NCBI RefSeq assembly: GCF_904849725.1
Contig: NC_058518.1
Location: forward strand, 410,633,081-410,697,080
Reading direction: 5' to 3'
Origin: Hordeum vulgare subsp. vulgare
Lineage: Eukaryota > Streptophyta > Magnoliopsida > Poales > Poaceae
Length of the DNA stretch: 64,000 nucleotides
Of this stretch, positions 22,740-33,792 are shown piece after piece. Positions within the stretch are counted from its first letter, which is position 1, and every line of letters starts with the position of its first letter. The notes under the pieces are model-generated. The model had not been told where the DNA came from and did not search any database. It saw only the letters and a program-made list of their open reading frames with translations. The position numbers and the translations under genes were made by a program.

Positions 22740-24020
22740 GGAGTCAAAAGAGATTGTCCATTTTGCACCCGAAGTGCATCCAGTTTTTGCCGTAACCCTC
22801 TCAACTTTTTTGCACATGCTATGTGGGTGAATGATGATATCGTGCCAACTTTCAACCCATTTGTACTGCTTTTCAATTTCACGGTAATTTAGCTCCAAAC
22901 AATAAGTAAATGCATGAAAAATACCAAATGAAGTGAGACAAGGTTGAAAATTGATGATGGGGCTTTGAATGGTGCATGTTCAATGCACAAAAAGTCTGGA
23001 GTTGAAATAAGTTAAAAAAATCAAATGGCTTTGTAACATATGAGTTTTTGTTCGAAACACTGATATTTCAAAAGAGATTATCCATTTTGCACACGAAGTG
23101 TATCCAGTTTTTGCCGTAACCCTCTCAAATTTTTAGCACATACTATGTGGGTGAAATGATGATACCATGCCAACTTTCAACCTTTTCAGAGTTCATTTGT
23201 ACTGCTTTTCAATTTCAGGGTCATTTAGCTCCAAAAAATTAGTAAATGCATGAAAAATACCAAATGAAGCAAGACAGGGTTGAAAACTGATGATGGGGCT
23301 TTGAATGGTGCATGTTGAATGCACAAAAAGACTCGAGTTAAAATAAGTATAAAAAATCAAATCCCTTTGTAAGACATGAGTTTTCGTCCGAAACCCTCAT
23401 ACTTTGAAAGAGATTGTCCATTTTGTACACGAAGTGCATCCATTTTTTGTCGTAACCCTCTCAACTTTTTAACACATGCTATGTGGGTAAAATAATGAAA
23501 CCATGCCAACTTTCAACCTTTTCAGAGTTCATTTATAGTGCTTTTCAATATCAGGGTCATTTAGCTCAAAAAATGAGTAAACGCACAAAAAAAATACCAA
23601 ATGAAGTCAAAAAGGGTTGAAAAATTGATGATGGGATTTGAATGGTGCATGTTGAATGCACAAAAAGTCTGGAGTTGAAATAAGTTACAAAAATGAAATC
23701 CCTTTGTAACACATGAGTTTCGTCCGAAACTGTGATACTTTGAAAGAGATTGTCCATTTTGTACACGAAGTGCATCCAATTTTTGTCGTAACCCTCCCAA
23801 GTTTTTAACACATGCTATGTGGGTGAAATGATGAAACCATGCCAACTTTCATCCTTTTCAGAGTTCAGTTATACTTCTTTTCAATATCAGGGTCATTTAG
23901 CTAAAAAAAAGTAAACGCACGAAAAATACCAAATGAAGTCAAAATGGGTTAAAATTGATGATGGGGCTTTGAATGGTGCATGTTGAATGCATAAAAAGTC
24001 TGGAGTTGAAATAAGTTAAA
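22740..24020 (+). repeat. Tandem array of about 330-base units in CACTA A
   Basis: About four units recognised by GAGATTGTCCATTTTG near 22751, 23082, 23411 and 23745. Each contains GTGCATCCAGTTTTTGCCGT, CTATGTGGGTGAAATGATGA, a GGTTGAAAATTGATGATGGG block and GGAGTTGAAATAAG. Units are diverged by point changes and small indels. The array lies between transposase and second gene and is found inverted, with more units, in element B (50540-52290). No coding content. Confidence 0.9.
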
Positions 24021-24250
24021 TATTAACTCAAAAGAATTAAAACAATATTAACTAAAATTATCAAATAATAAACTAATATAAAAAAGAATGAACTAGAAAG
24101 AATCAAAAAAATATTAACTAAAATTACCAAAGTATTGATTTGTTAAAAAGAATGAACTGAAGAAATCAAAAAAATATTAAGTAAAATTATTAAAGTATTC
24201 AGTTGTTAAAAAGAATGAACCAAAACGAATTAATTTAAAAAAATGCCACC
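24021..24250 (+). repeat. AT-rich short tandem repeat after the array
   Basis: Repeated AAAAAGAATGAACTGAA and CAAAAAAATATTAACTAAAA motifs at irregular spacing of about 60 bases. The equivalent in element B is about 50170-50400 (TTAGTTCATTCTTTTT). No gene. Confidence 0.75.
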
Positions 24251-24479
24251 TAGTGGGCCACGAGAGCGTGGATACGACTAGAAACCCTTGTTGGGCCATG
24301 ATGTAGGTCCGCAGCAGGCCGAGTAGGCCCACATGCAGAGAGAGTAAGTTAGGCCCGCATGCCTACATATGAGAGGAGCTCGAGAGGGTATGTGAATCCG
24401 CGCTGATAAACGACTGCCGATGCCTCTCTGCTAGCGAGGTGGGACTAAACATCCACCCGCCCGACGCCGTGCCATGAAC

Positions 24480-24655
24480 AACCCTTTAGTCCTGGTTGGT
24501 GGCGTCAACCGAGACTAAAGGTCCCTCTATAGTCCCGGTTGAGGTGAGCAGCAGGGACTAAAGGCCTGCAGTTCCCGCCCTTTCGTCTGTTGAAATTAGC
24601 CTTTAGTCCCGGTTGGAGTCACAAATCGGGAATAAAGGGTGTCCTATATAAGCGT
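24480..24655 (+). promoter_or_regulatory. Internal hairpin repeats and second promoter of CACTA A
   Basis: Copies of CTTTAGTCCTGGTTGGTGG and CAACCGAGACTAAAGG face each other (24484-24525), and others lie at 24530-24635, resembling the 5' subterminal repeats. A TATA box (CTATATAAG, about 24644-24652) and a CT-rich leader follow. Element B has the same arrangement inverted at 49597-49770, with the TATA box kept, so this probably drives the second gene. Confidence 0.65.
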
Positions 24656-24703
24656 CACTTGCAGTTCTCCCCCGATTCAGTTTCTTCTCCTTCCTCTCCC
24701 CTA

Positions 24704-24935
24704 ATGACGCTGATGAGCACATCGACGCCGCCAGGCTGCCCGACCGCGCCGTCGCCCCTCGCCGATGCCCTGCCGTCCCCGAGCCCTCTGAATGTCATCG
24801 ACGCCCTACCATCCCCAAGCCCGCTGAACGTCGTCGGCGCCGGACCTCCTCGCGCGCCCTCCTCCCCGTCGTCGCATGTCCCCGAGACCGCTCCTCGTTG
24901 TCACCGGCCTCCACAACTTCATCCTCGCGCCCCCA
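24704..24935 (+). pseudogene. CACTA A second gene, predicted exon 1
   Basis: An open Pro/Ser/Ala-rich frame from the ATG at 24704 (MTLMSTSTPPGCPTAPSPL), including a repeated ALPSPSPLNV unit, to a donor CCCCA|GTAAGC at 24935/24936. Spliced to the acceptor TTGCAG at 46277, the frame continues as RAPKTMDRYLEQED, in phase. The donor (GTGAGC) is conserved in element B. GC is far above the surroundings. The rest of the gene is 46278-47597. Function of this N-terminal region is unknown. Confidence 0.55.
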
Positions 24936-25521
24936 GTAAGCTCCCCCCTTTCCCAAGCCCCCTGCTTCCACTTCTCCGGCCATGCTCGCCCTGCTGCCAG
25001 TGTTATGGTCTGTTTTAGAAGCTGCATCAAGGAAACATGTATATTTTTAGATGTTCCATCTGGATCAGAAATCTCAGAGTTGTAAATCTTTTTCAGAAGC
25101 GTAATGAACTGTCTAGTTAGTTTATATATTAGCAATGTGAACTTTGTGTCAGCACATAAGTAGATCACATTGCCCACTACTTCTGCTATATATTTGTGAA
25201 ATCCAAACATTTCTTCATAGACATCAAACTGTAGTCTTATAAAGATCGACCCCCAAATTATTATATATACGGTCGGGCAATACTTTCTCCTAAAAACTTT
25301 GTTTTTGAAATATATACACTTGGACAATATTGATATTTTTGAGTTTATCATGTTAGATGGTAATATGAATCTATACAACTTATTATTTCAACAAAAATGA
25401 AGAAATGTATAGGCGGAAATGTCTTGCTTCTAATTTTATGCCCAAGATTACTCACTTGATATTTTTCTTTGTAAAGTCTAGCAGATGATGCATTCGCCAA
25501 TAGCATGTTATGCACTGCTAT
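24936..25521 (+). other. Intron sequence of CACTA A second gene, before Copia 2
   Basis: AT-rich after about 25000, with no frame of note and no repeat recognised. It ends at the target duplication GCTAT (25517-25521) of Copia 2 and resumes at 45999. Confidence 0.6.
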
Positions 25522-27151
25522 TGTTGGAAATATGCCCTAGAGGCAATAATAAATTGGTTATTATTATATTTCCTTGTTCATGATAAGCGTTTATTATTCA
25601 TGCTAGAATTGTATTGATTGGAAACTCAAATACATATGTGGATACATAGACAACACACTATCCCTAGTGAGCCTCTAGTTGACTAGCTTGTTGATCAAAG
25701 ATGGTCAAGGTTTCCTGGCCATAGACAAGTGTTGTCACTTGATGACAGGATCACATCATTAGGAGAATGATGTGATGGACAAGACCCAAACTATAAATGT
25801 AGCATATGATCGTGTGACTTTATTGCTACTGTTTTCTGCATGTCAATGTATTTGTTCCTATGACCATGAGATCGTACAACTCCCGGACACCGGAGGAATA
25901 CCTTGTGTGTTATCAAACGTCGAACATAACTTGGTGACTATAAAGGTGCTCTACTGGTATCTCCAAAGGTGTCTGTTGGGTTGGCATGGATCAAGACTGG
26001 GATTTGTCACTCTGTGTGACGAAGAGGTATCTCGGGGCCCACTCGGTAATACAACGTCACAATAAGCCTTGCAAGCAATGTGACTAAGGAGTTAGCCACA
26101 GGATCTTGTATTACGGAATGGGTAAAGAGACTTGCCGGTAACGAGATTGAACTAGGTATGGAGATACCGACGATTGAATCTCGGGCAAGTAACATACCGA
26201 AGGACAAATGGAATAACATACAGAATTAACTGAATCCTTGACATAGAGGTTCAACCGATAGAGATCTTCGTAGAATATGTGGGAGCCAATATGGACATCC
26301 AGGTCCCGCTATTGGTTATTTACTAGAGAGTGTATCAGGTCATGTGTGCATAGTTCTCGAACCCGCAGGGTCTGCACACTTAAGGTTCGGTGACGTTTCG
26401 GTATAGTTGAGTTATATGTGTTGGTAACCAAATTTTTGTTCGGAGTCTCGGATGAGATCTCGGACGTCATAAGGAGTTCCGAAATGGTCCGAAAACGAAG
26501 ATTGATATATAGGAAGTTGGTATTTGGATTCCGGAAGGTTTTCGGGCATTGCCGAGAGTGTACCGGGAGTGACGAATTGGTTCCGGGGGCCCACTGGGTG
26601 GGCCCACCATGCCCCAAGGGGTCCACATGAGTTTATTGGATGCACAATAAGGCTTAATGGGCTGACAAGTCATCCAAGGAAATCCCATGAGGAAAAAGGT
26701 GGAAAATCCAAAAGAGCTGGGCAATTTAGGAAGGAGTCCTAATCCAAGTAGGATTGGAGGAGGACTCCTCCCTCCTCCACTTCGGCCGAGACAAAGAGGC
26801 TCTCCTTGAGCCTCAATGCTAGACCCTCCCTCCTCCTGTATATACTAGAGGGTTTAGGGCTTTTTGAGATACAACTTTGCCACGTGTAACCCTAAACCTC
26901 TACTTCATAGTTCTTCCTCTAGATCGGATTTCTGCGGTGCTTAGGTCAAGCCCTGCAGGAATAGATCACCACCACCACCGGTGCGTCATCACGCTGCCGG
27001 AGAACTACATCAACCGTGTTATAGACGCTTCCTCTTAGCGATCTACAAGGGTATGTAGATTCAGTCTCGCCTCTCGTAGATGATCATCACCATGGATAGG
27101 TATTGCGTGTGCATAGGAAATTTTTTGTTTCCCATGCAACGTTCCCGAACA
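25522..27151 (+). repeat. 5' LTR of Copia 2, with internal deletion
   Basis: 1630 bases against 1814 in the 3' LTR. Most of the difference is one deletion after CTGCCGGAGAACT near 27010. The missing block corresponds to about 45665-45850 of the 3' LTR and has a short repeat (ACT) at both ends. TATA-like TGTATATACT near 26837. Confidence 0.9.
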
Positions 27152-27295
27152 GTGGCATCATGAGGTAGGTTCATGCGTAGATGATATCTCGAGCAGAACA
27201 CAAAAGAGTTTGTGGGCGTTGATGTTCAATTTGCTGCCCTCCTTAGTATTTTCTTGATTTGGCGGTATTGTTGGATTGAAGAGGCTGACGCGTCT

Positions 27296-28901
27296 CAAAC
27301 GTATCTATAATTTTTGATGGTTTCATGCTGTTATCCTATCATCTTTGGATGTTTTATGTACCTTTTATATCTTTTTGGGACTAACTTATTAATTCAGTGC
27401 CAAGTGCCAGTTCCTGTTTTTTCTGTGTTTTGGCTCTTTTCAGATCTGATTTTGGAACGGAGTCCAAACGGAATAAAATTCCCGAAATGATTTTTTCCCG
27501 AACGGAAGAAGATCAGGGGGCTTGTGGGCCAAGCCAGGAGGGCTACAGGGAGCCCACAAGCTCCCACTCCGCCACGAGGGGGGCGGCGGTGGGCAGGCTT
27601 GTGGCCTCCCTAGCGCCCCCCTGACCTAGATCTTGCGCCTATATATTCCCTAAAAATCAGAAACAAAATCAAGGGATCCACGAAAATACTTTTCCGCCGC
27701 CGCAAGCTTCCGTTTCCATGATATCTCATCTGGAGACCCTTCCTGGTGCCCTGCCGGAGGGGACTTTGGAGTTGGAGGGCTTCTACATCAACATCATCGC
27801 CCCTCCAATGACTCGTGAGTAGTTCACTTCAGACCTACGGGTCCGTAGTTAGTAGCTAGATGGCTTCTTCTCTCTCTTGGATCTTCGATACAAAGTTCTC
27901 CACGATCTTCTTGGAGATCTATCCGATGTAATGTTCTTTGGGGGTGTGTTTGTCGAGATCCGATGAACTATGGATTTGTGATCAGATTATCTATGATATA
28001 TATTTGAGTCTTTGCTGATTTCTTTTATGCATGATTTGATATCCTTGTAAGTCTCTTCGAGTCTTGGGTTTTGTTTGGCCAACTAGAACTATGATTCTTG
28101 CAATGGGAGAAGTGCTTGGTTTTGGGTTCTTACCGTGCGGTGACCTTTCCCAGTGACAGTAGGGGCAGCAAGTCACAAATCGTGTAGTTGCCATCAAGGG
28201 TAACAAGGTGGGCTCTGTCGTAGATATGAGATTGTCCATCTACATCATGTCATCTTGCTTAAGGCGTTACTCTGTTCTTTTGGACTTAATACACTAGATG
28301 CATGCTGGATAGCGGTCGACGTGTGGAGTAATAGTAGTAGATGCAGAAAGTATCGGTCTACTTGTTTTGGATGTGATGCCTATAGATATAATCATTGCCA
28401 TAGATGACGTCACAACTTTGCGCGGTTCTATCAATTGCTCGACAGTAATTTGTTCACCCACCGTCTACTTGCTTTCATGAAAGAAGCCACTAGTAAACAC
28501 TACGCCCCCGGGTCTATTCACACCTATCATTTCCACTTTCGCTTTTACATTGCTTTGTTACTTTGTTGCTTTAAGTTCTCACTTGGCAAACAATCTATAA
28601 GGGATTGACAACCCCTTCATAGCGTTGGGAGCAAGCTTTTTGTGTTTGTGCAGGCTCTTGTGATACTCCTTCACTGGATCGATACCTTGGTTCTCAAACT
28701 AAGGGAAATACTTACCACCGCTGCGCTACATCACCCTTTCCGCTTCGAGGGAACACTAACGCAAGGCTCCAAGGCCACGGGGGAAATCCTTTGCATATTT
28801 TCCTAGGAAGTCCCTTAAGGCGTAGCCGTAGCAGAAGGATTCCTGGTGCCGTCAACAGACCTATTTCTGGCGCCGTTGGAAGGTCTTTTGTTGCAGTAGC
28901 A
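27296..28901 (+). repeat. 5' LTR of the Gypsy element
   Basis: Direct repeat of 38003-39610. It shares blocks such as GCAATGGGAGAAGTGCTTGG and GATGCATGCTGGATAGCGG with the LTRs at 15112 and 20621, so all are related families. Its 3' part (from about 28740) is different: GGAAGTCCCTTAAGGCGTAG. Confidence 0.92.
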
Positions 28902-28911
28902 GAATTATTTC

Positions 28912-28929
28912 TGGCACCGTTGCCGGGGA
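28912..28929 (+). other. Primer binding site of the Gypsy element
   Basis: TGGCACCGTTGCCGGGGA lies ten bases after the 5' LTR. It matches the TGGCGCCGTTGCCGGGGA site complementary to tRNA-Asp that is typical of Athila-lineage elements, with one change. A related CTGGCGCCGTTGG occurs just inside each LTR end. Confidence 0.8.
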
Positions 28930-29132
28930 AGGACAGATCTATCCTAGTAGGTCCCACAAACTCATCTCTCGGATTTACTTTTTTTGCCAGTTGCCTCTCG
29001 TTTTCCTCTCCCCCACTTCACACTTGTTGTTTTCATTTGACTATTTTCCTTTGTCGTTTTCTTTTGCCTTTGCCGTCTTCCTTTGCCGATTTTCTTGCTT
29101 GCTTGTGTGCTTGTTTGTTTGTTGAAGTCATC

Positions 29133-29625
29133 ATAGCTGAAAACACCAAACTTTGCAACTTCTCGAGTACCAATAATAATGATTTTATTAGTACTCCGAT
29201 TGCTCCCGCCACTAGTGCGGAATCGTATGAAATCAACGCAGGTTTGCTGAATCTTGTTATGAAAGAGCAATTCTCTGGACTTCCTAGTGAAGATGCCGCA
29301 TCCCATCTCAATACCTTCATTGAGCTTTGTGATATGCAAAAGAAAAGAGATGTGGATAATGAAGTGATTAAGTTGAAACTTTTTCCTTTCTCATTGCGAG
29401 ATCACGCAAAAACTTGGTTTTCTTCTTTGCCTAAAAATAGTATCGATTCTTGGGATAAGTGCAAAGATGCTTACATATCCAAGTATTTTCTGCCGGCTTA
29501 GATCATCTCCTTACGTAACGATATCATGAATTTCAAGCAACTTGATCATGAACACGTTGCACAATCTTGGGAGAGGATGAAGCTTATGATTGGAAATTGT
29601 CCCGCTCATGGCTTGAGTTTGTGGA
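29133..29625 (+). pseudogene. Gypsy gag, N-terminal part
   Basis: The frame AENTKLCNFSSTN begins after ATA at 29133-29135, where an ATG start would be expected, so the start codon appears lost. The gag domain follows: INAGLLNLVMKEQFSGLP, DAASHLNTFIELCDM, LRDHAKTWFSSLPKNSI. A TAG at 29499-29501 interrupts after SKYFLPA. The same frame continues with NDIMNFKQLDHEHVAQSWER to the insertion at 29625. An open frame extending upstream of 29133 runs through the primer site and LTR end and is not coding. Confidence 0.85.
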
Positions 29626-32600
29626 TGTCACATCCCTAACCCTTAAGCAAGTTAGCCTTGTGCTCATGTCTTCTTTGCATTTGCATCTAAGAATTTTCAA
29701 CAAGAACAAGAAAGTGGCAAAGGAAAAACTCAAAACCCTAGCCACTACTTTAAATAAAGAAAATCTCAAACTAGTTAAAATCAATGAACCCAAAATGGCC
29801 TCAAGAAATGTTCAAACTTTCTGATAAATCATGAAAGTAAATGAGCATTGGAGAAAACTATTTTCTTGACACTTTAAGCATTTTAAATTAATGCAAAAGC
29901 CACTGGTTTCAAACTTTAAATTTGAAATCAGAAACTATAAATTTTCAAAAATGTTGGAAACTTTGGAAATGGTTGGGAATATTATAACAAATATTCAGGT
30001 GTGTTTAAAATAATTTTTACCACCATTTTGGAGCTTAAATAAATAGCAAAACATTAGTTAGCAAAACAGAACAAAACAGAAAAGAAATAAGAGGAAGAAA
30101 AACGTTACCTGTCGCCTGAGGAGGCCCAGCCCACCAGGGGCAGGGTCGTCTTCTGCCTCTGCCTTCTGGCAGAGGGGAGATCGACCACGGCGGCCCCCTC
30201 CACCTCATGCTTCGCCGTGGCGAGCTCCAGAGCACCCGGGACAGCGCGACAACGGGGATAAGCTCCCCGGGGTCTCCTCTATCCATTTCCAGCGTTATCT
30301 CTCTCCCTCCTCTCGGATCTTTTCCCCCCTCCTGCTGCCGCCATTACCACGAGCTCGAGCTCGAGCCGCAGCACTTCTAGCCACGGGAACCTTCCTCCGA
30401 GTAGTCCGTTAGCTCCGCCTCGTCGTACTGGTCCTCTCTGCAGAAGCCGAAGCTTCCCCGAGCTCTGCATCGCCCCAACGCCATCGTCTTCCACCTCCGG
30501 CCGCCGGAACTCTCCCGTCGATTCGCTCCCTCCGGCGCACCCCGAGCCCCTCAGCAGCACCATCGGAACCGCCGTGAGCTCGTCATCGTTTCCCCTCTCG
30601 CCTCACGCTCTTCCATGCATCGTAGCCCCGTTCCCCACCAAGGCCGAGAGCTCCTCGCCGCCGGTCATGACGTCGCCGTCGCTATGGTGTCTGATCCACG
30701 CGCTCGAGCTAGGGTTCGAGCTCCTGGAGCCTCCAGGAGTGTGATGAGCCCCTCAGCTGTCCTCCCCGTGCCCTAGAGCCATCAACTGCGGGAGGCCGAG
30801 CTTCGGCCACCGCTTCGGCTCGTCGCCGGCGCCTCCCCCCGGCGACCCTAGCCTCCCCCGATGCCCCTGCCAGATCGGCTACTTCGCCAGCGTTCCGTAG
30901 CTGCAAACCACGTTCGAATTGGTGCTGTGCAGCGCCGTTTAGGTCGCCTCCGGCGAGCCCTCCGCCGCGGGCTTGGTCGCCGGCGACCACCCTCCGGTGG
31001 GGGCCGACGTGGCAAAGCTAATCCAGTAGATTAGGAGCTTAATCTCTCGCTGACAGTGGGCCCAAGGCCAAGTCAACTTAGTTTAGGGACTGGTCAGCGC
31101 GGGATTAGTCCCACAGAGGCTGACCAGTGGGTCCCCCCTGTTAGGTTTGACCTGAACAGGTCGGCTGACCTGCTGACGTCAGTCTGATGCAATAAAGGGA
31201 ATTTCCAATATAGAAATAATTCGAGGAAATTGCTAAAACTTTTAAAAATCATAGAAATTAATCTGTAACTCCAATGAAAATAATTTATATATGAAAAAGT
31301 ATCAGAAAAATTCAAGGATTCTGATTATGCTATTTTCAACCATGTTTGAAAAAGTTACAGAACCCTAACATGTATAATAAGGAATAATTCAATTCTTATA
31401 ATTACTTTATAAATGTAATTTGGAAAATATTCAAATTTCAATATGAATGCCATGATCACACACTGTCCTAATTACAAATCAGTACATTAACATGACATTT
31501 CATGCATGCTAACATCAAGTTGATCTGAGCATCAGGTCGAATCAATTAAACCGGTATCCGAGAATACCCCGTTTGAATTGCTATTCGAATGTGATTCAAA
31601 TCAACTCTAAACCTAATACATGTTGAAAATAATAACTTATCACCTTGCATTCTCATGCCATGCTCATGCATCATTTTGATTGCATATGATTGTTATTGAA
31701 TGTTGCCATTCATTTCGGTAGGCTCCGCACCCCCGGATTCCACCGAATATCCGTCTGACAAATATCGTTCCTCCTCTGAGCAACAAGGCAAGCAACCCTT
31801 TTGATCATCCCGATAATTCCATGTTCTTGCTCCTGCACTTATTTATTGCATTAGGATCAAATGCTTCAACTGCTTTTGCCACATTAGTTGAACCCACTTC
31901 CTTTGCATGACCTAACCTTGTCACAGTAAATAGCCGAACCTTGCAACCTAGCATACCTGGTAGTTGCTTGAGCTATGATGTGCCTTATCCTGCTATGCAT
32001 GCTATGCTTAGAGTTGTGTATGGTCTGTCATCTGGGAGATGAACAGAATTGTGAGAACGTGTTCGGTGAGCAAAGGTTGTGTGTTGAACTTGATTTGGTA
32101 AAGGTACCGGTGAAAGGCTGTGTAGGAGTACATGGCGGGTTGTTTCATTGGAACCGTCCTTAGGAACTGAGTTCCGTGTATGTAATCCAAGACTAGATAC
32201 TACCACATGCTGGGCCCTGAAATATGACCCCGCTCGGCCTATTAATCGCTTAGTACTCGGTCCAGGAGTTGCAAGTAGTTTCTGGTGTTTATAGTAATGC
32301 TGGAGGCCGTGCATGGTGCTGACCTGAGAGGTGGACCGTGATGCGGTAGGCAGTGGCACGGTGTACCAAGTGGCACCCGGATGGTGGGCTTGGGAACCCT
32401 GCGCACATCGTTTGAGGCCGTGGCGGAAACCTCGGCCGGACTTCCGTACGGGTTACTCTCAGATAGGCGATAAACCTGGACTAGGCACTAATGTGGTTAA
32501 CGGTCGTGGCCGACTCCCTCGCTGGGCTTCCGCTTGAAGGTTGCCGAGGTGCATGACGTGCACATGGCGATAAGTGGCGAGAGCGTGTGTGACGAAGTAC

Positions 32601-33787
32601 ACCCCTGCAGGGTTATGATCTATTCGAATAGCCGCGTCCGCGGATATGGACTACTTGGAGACATATGTTGTTCATAGATAACTTCAATGGCTACTCATAA
32701 AATTGCCAAGATAAGCGTGAGTGTCGTGGACGGCATTTCCGTATGGAGACGGAATGATTCCACGATAGTGTATTGTTGTGGTGTTAGTGGACTCGTGTGC
32801 GTGAAATCAAGTTGTCAAAAAGAATTTCAAAATGCAAGTTGTCTAGCCACGAGTCAAATGCTGGCTTCCCGCATGAAACCCCACAATACCTTTTTGATAC
32901 CTTGCATGAGTATTTAGTTATCCTAAAGTCTTGCTGAATACCTTCGTACTCATGTTTGCTTAATAAATGTTGCAGAGGTTGCTAATGACCCTAATGGAGG
33001 GTTCTTCGTAGACATCGACGACGACGAGTAGCTGGTGTCCCAGCTACGATCTGGCCCTATGTTGGGTTTGTAGTATAGTCAGGCCATGTGCCATCTAGTT
33101 GCCCTGTCTGTACTCAGACAGTTTATAACTCTTCCGCTGGCTTGTAAATGAATGACTGCTATTATGGGTCGTGAGACCCTTAATGTGTAATACTATGTGT
33201 GTGGCTCTTCCGAGCCTCTTAAATAAAGCTTGTATGTTTATGGTTATGTTGTGATGCCATCGATGTATCTATACATATCGGTATGCCATGCGTACGTGTG
33301 TCGTACTTGATATGTATGGGGTTCGATTACCTAGTCGTGAACTTTAGTAGCACTCCTTACGAGGAAATGCCCCTTTGTGATCCAATGAGCCTTGGTAGTT
33401 CGCTACTGCTCCGGACACATTGGTTGACCGGCATGTGTCCTTCTTAGCTGCTGTGTCTGTCCCCTTTGGGGAAATGTCACGCGATGTAATGGAGTCCTTG
33501 TAGCTTGCTATGACTCGTCTACATTCGCTGATGACCGACACCTGCTTTGTTGGGTCATGTATGCCTGTCCTTGTACGGTACTGCCACTTTGTTTTATGAC
33601 TAGACATGTCGATCCGGGTTCTTTGACATTGGATTGCTAGCGACACTATCGCATACGTGAGTCAAAAGACGCAAACGGTCCCGGCTAAGGTAAGGCTGCA
33701 GCCGTGGAGTTAACCGTGCGTGAGACCACAAAGGGATGCGATGTGTTACAGGCTGGGTTCCTATGGCTTAGGATTGGGGTCCCGACA
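29626..33787 (+). mobile_element. 4.16 kb TG..CA element in gag (long solo LTR or LARD-like)
   Basis: It starts TGTCACATCCCTAACCC and ends GGATTGGGGTCCCGACA. Perfect duplication GTGGA (29621-29625, 33788-33792). Removing it restores the gag reading frame exactly. No gag or pol frame, no internal LTR pair and no primer site were found. Zones: AT-rich (29830-30100), GC-rich (30110-31010), AT-rich (31180-31700), then mixed sequence with AATAAAGC near 33221 that fits a poly-A signal. Long solo LTRs of this size occur in Triticeae (for example Sukkula), but I cannot assign the family. End motifs resemble those of the 16521-19585 element. Confidence 0.75.
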
Positions 33788-33792
33788 GTGGA

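Noticed and set aside
22740..24020. Centromeric or subtelomeric satellite
   Set aside because: Only four to six units, always at the same place inside a CACTA element, so an internal transposon repeat.
22740..24020. CRISPR-like array
   Set aside because: Units are about 330 bases with no short repeat-spacer pattern, in a plant genome.
28791..29132. Gag start at the upstream ATG (28791)
   Set aside because: This extension reads through the LTR end and primer binding site, so it cannot be the natural start.
30035..30990. GC-rich frames in the 4.16 kb element as a host gene
   Set aside because: Broken frames without recognisable domains; captured host sequence remains possible but is not supported by any motif I can read.
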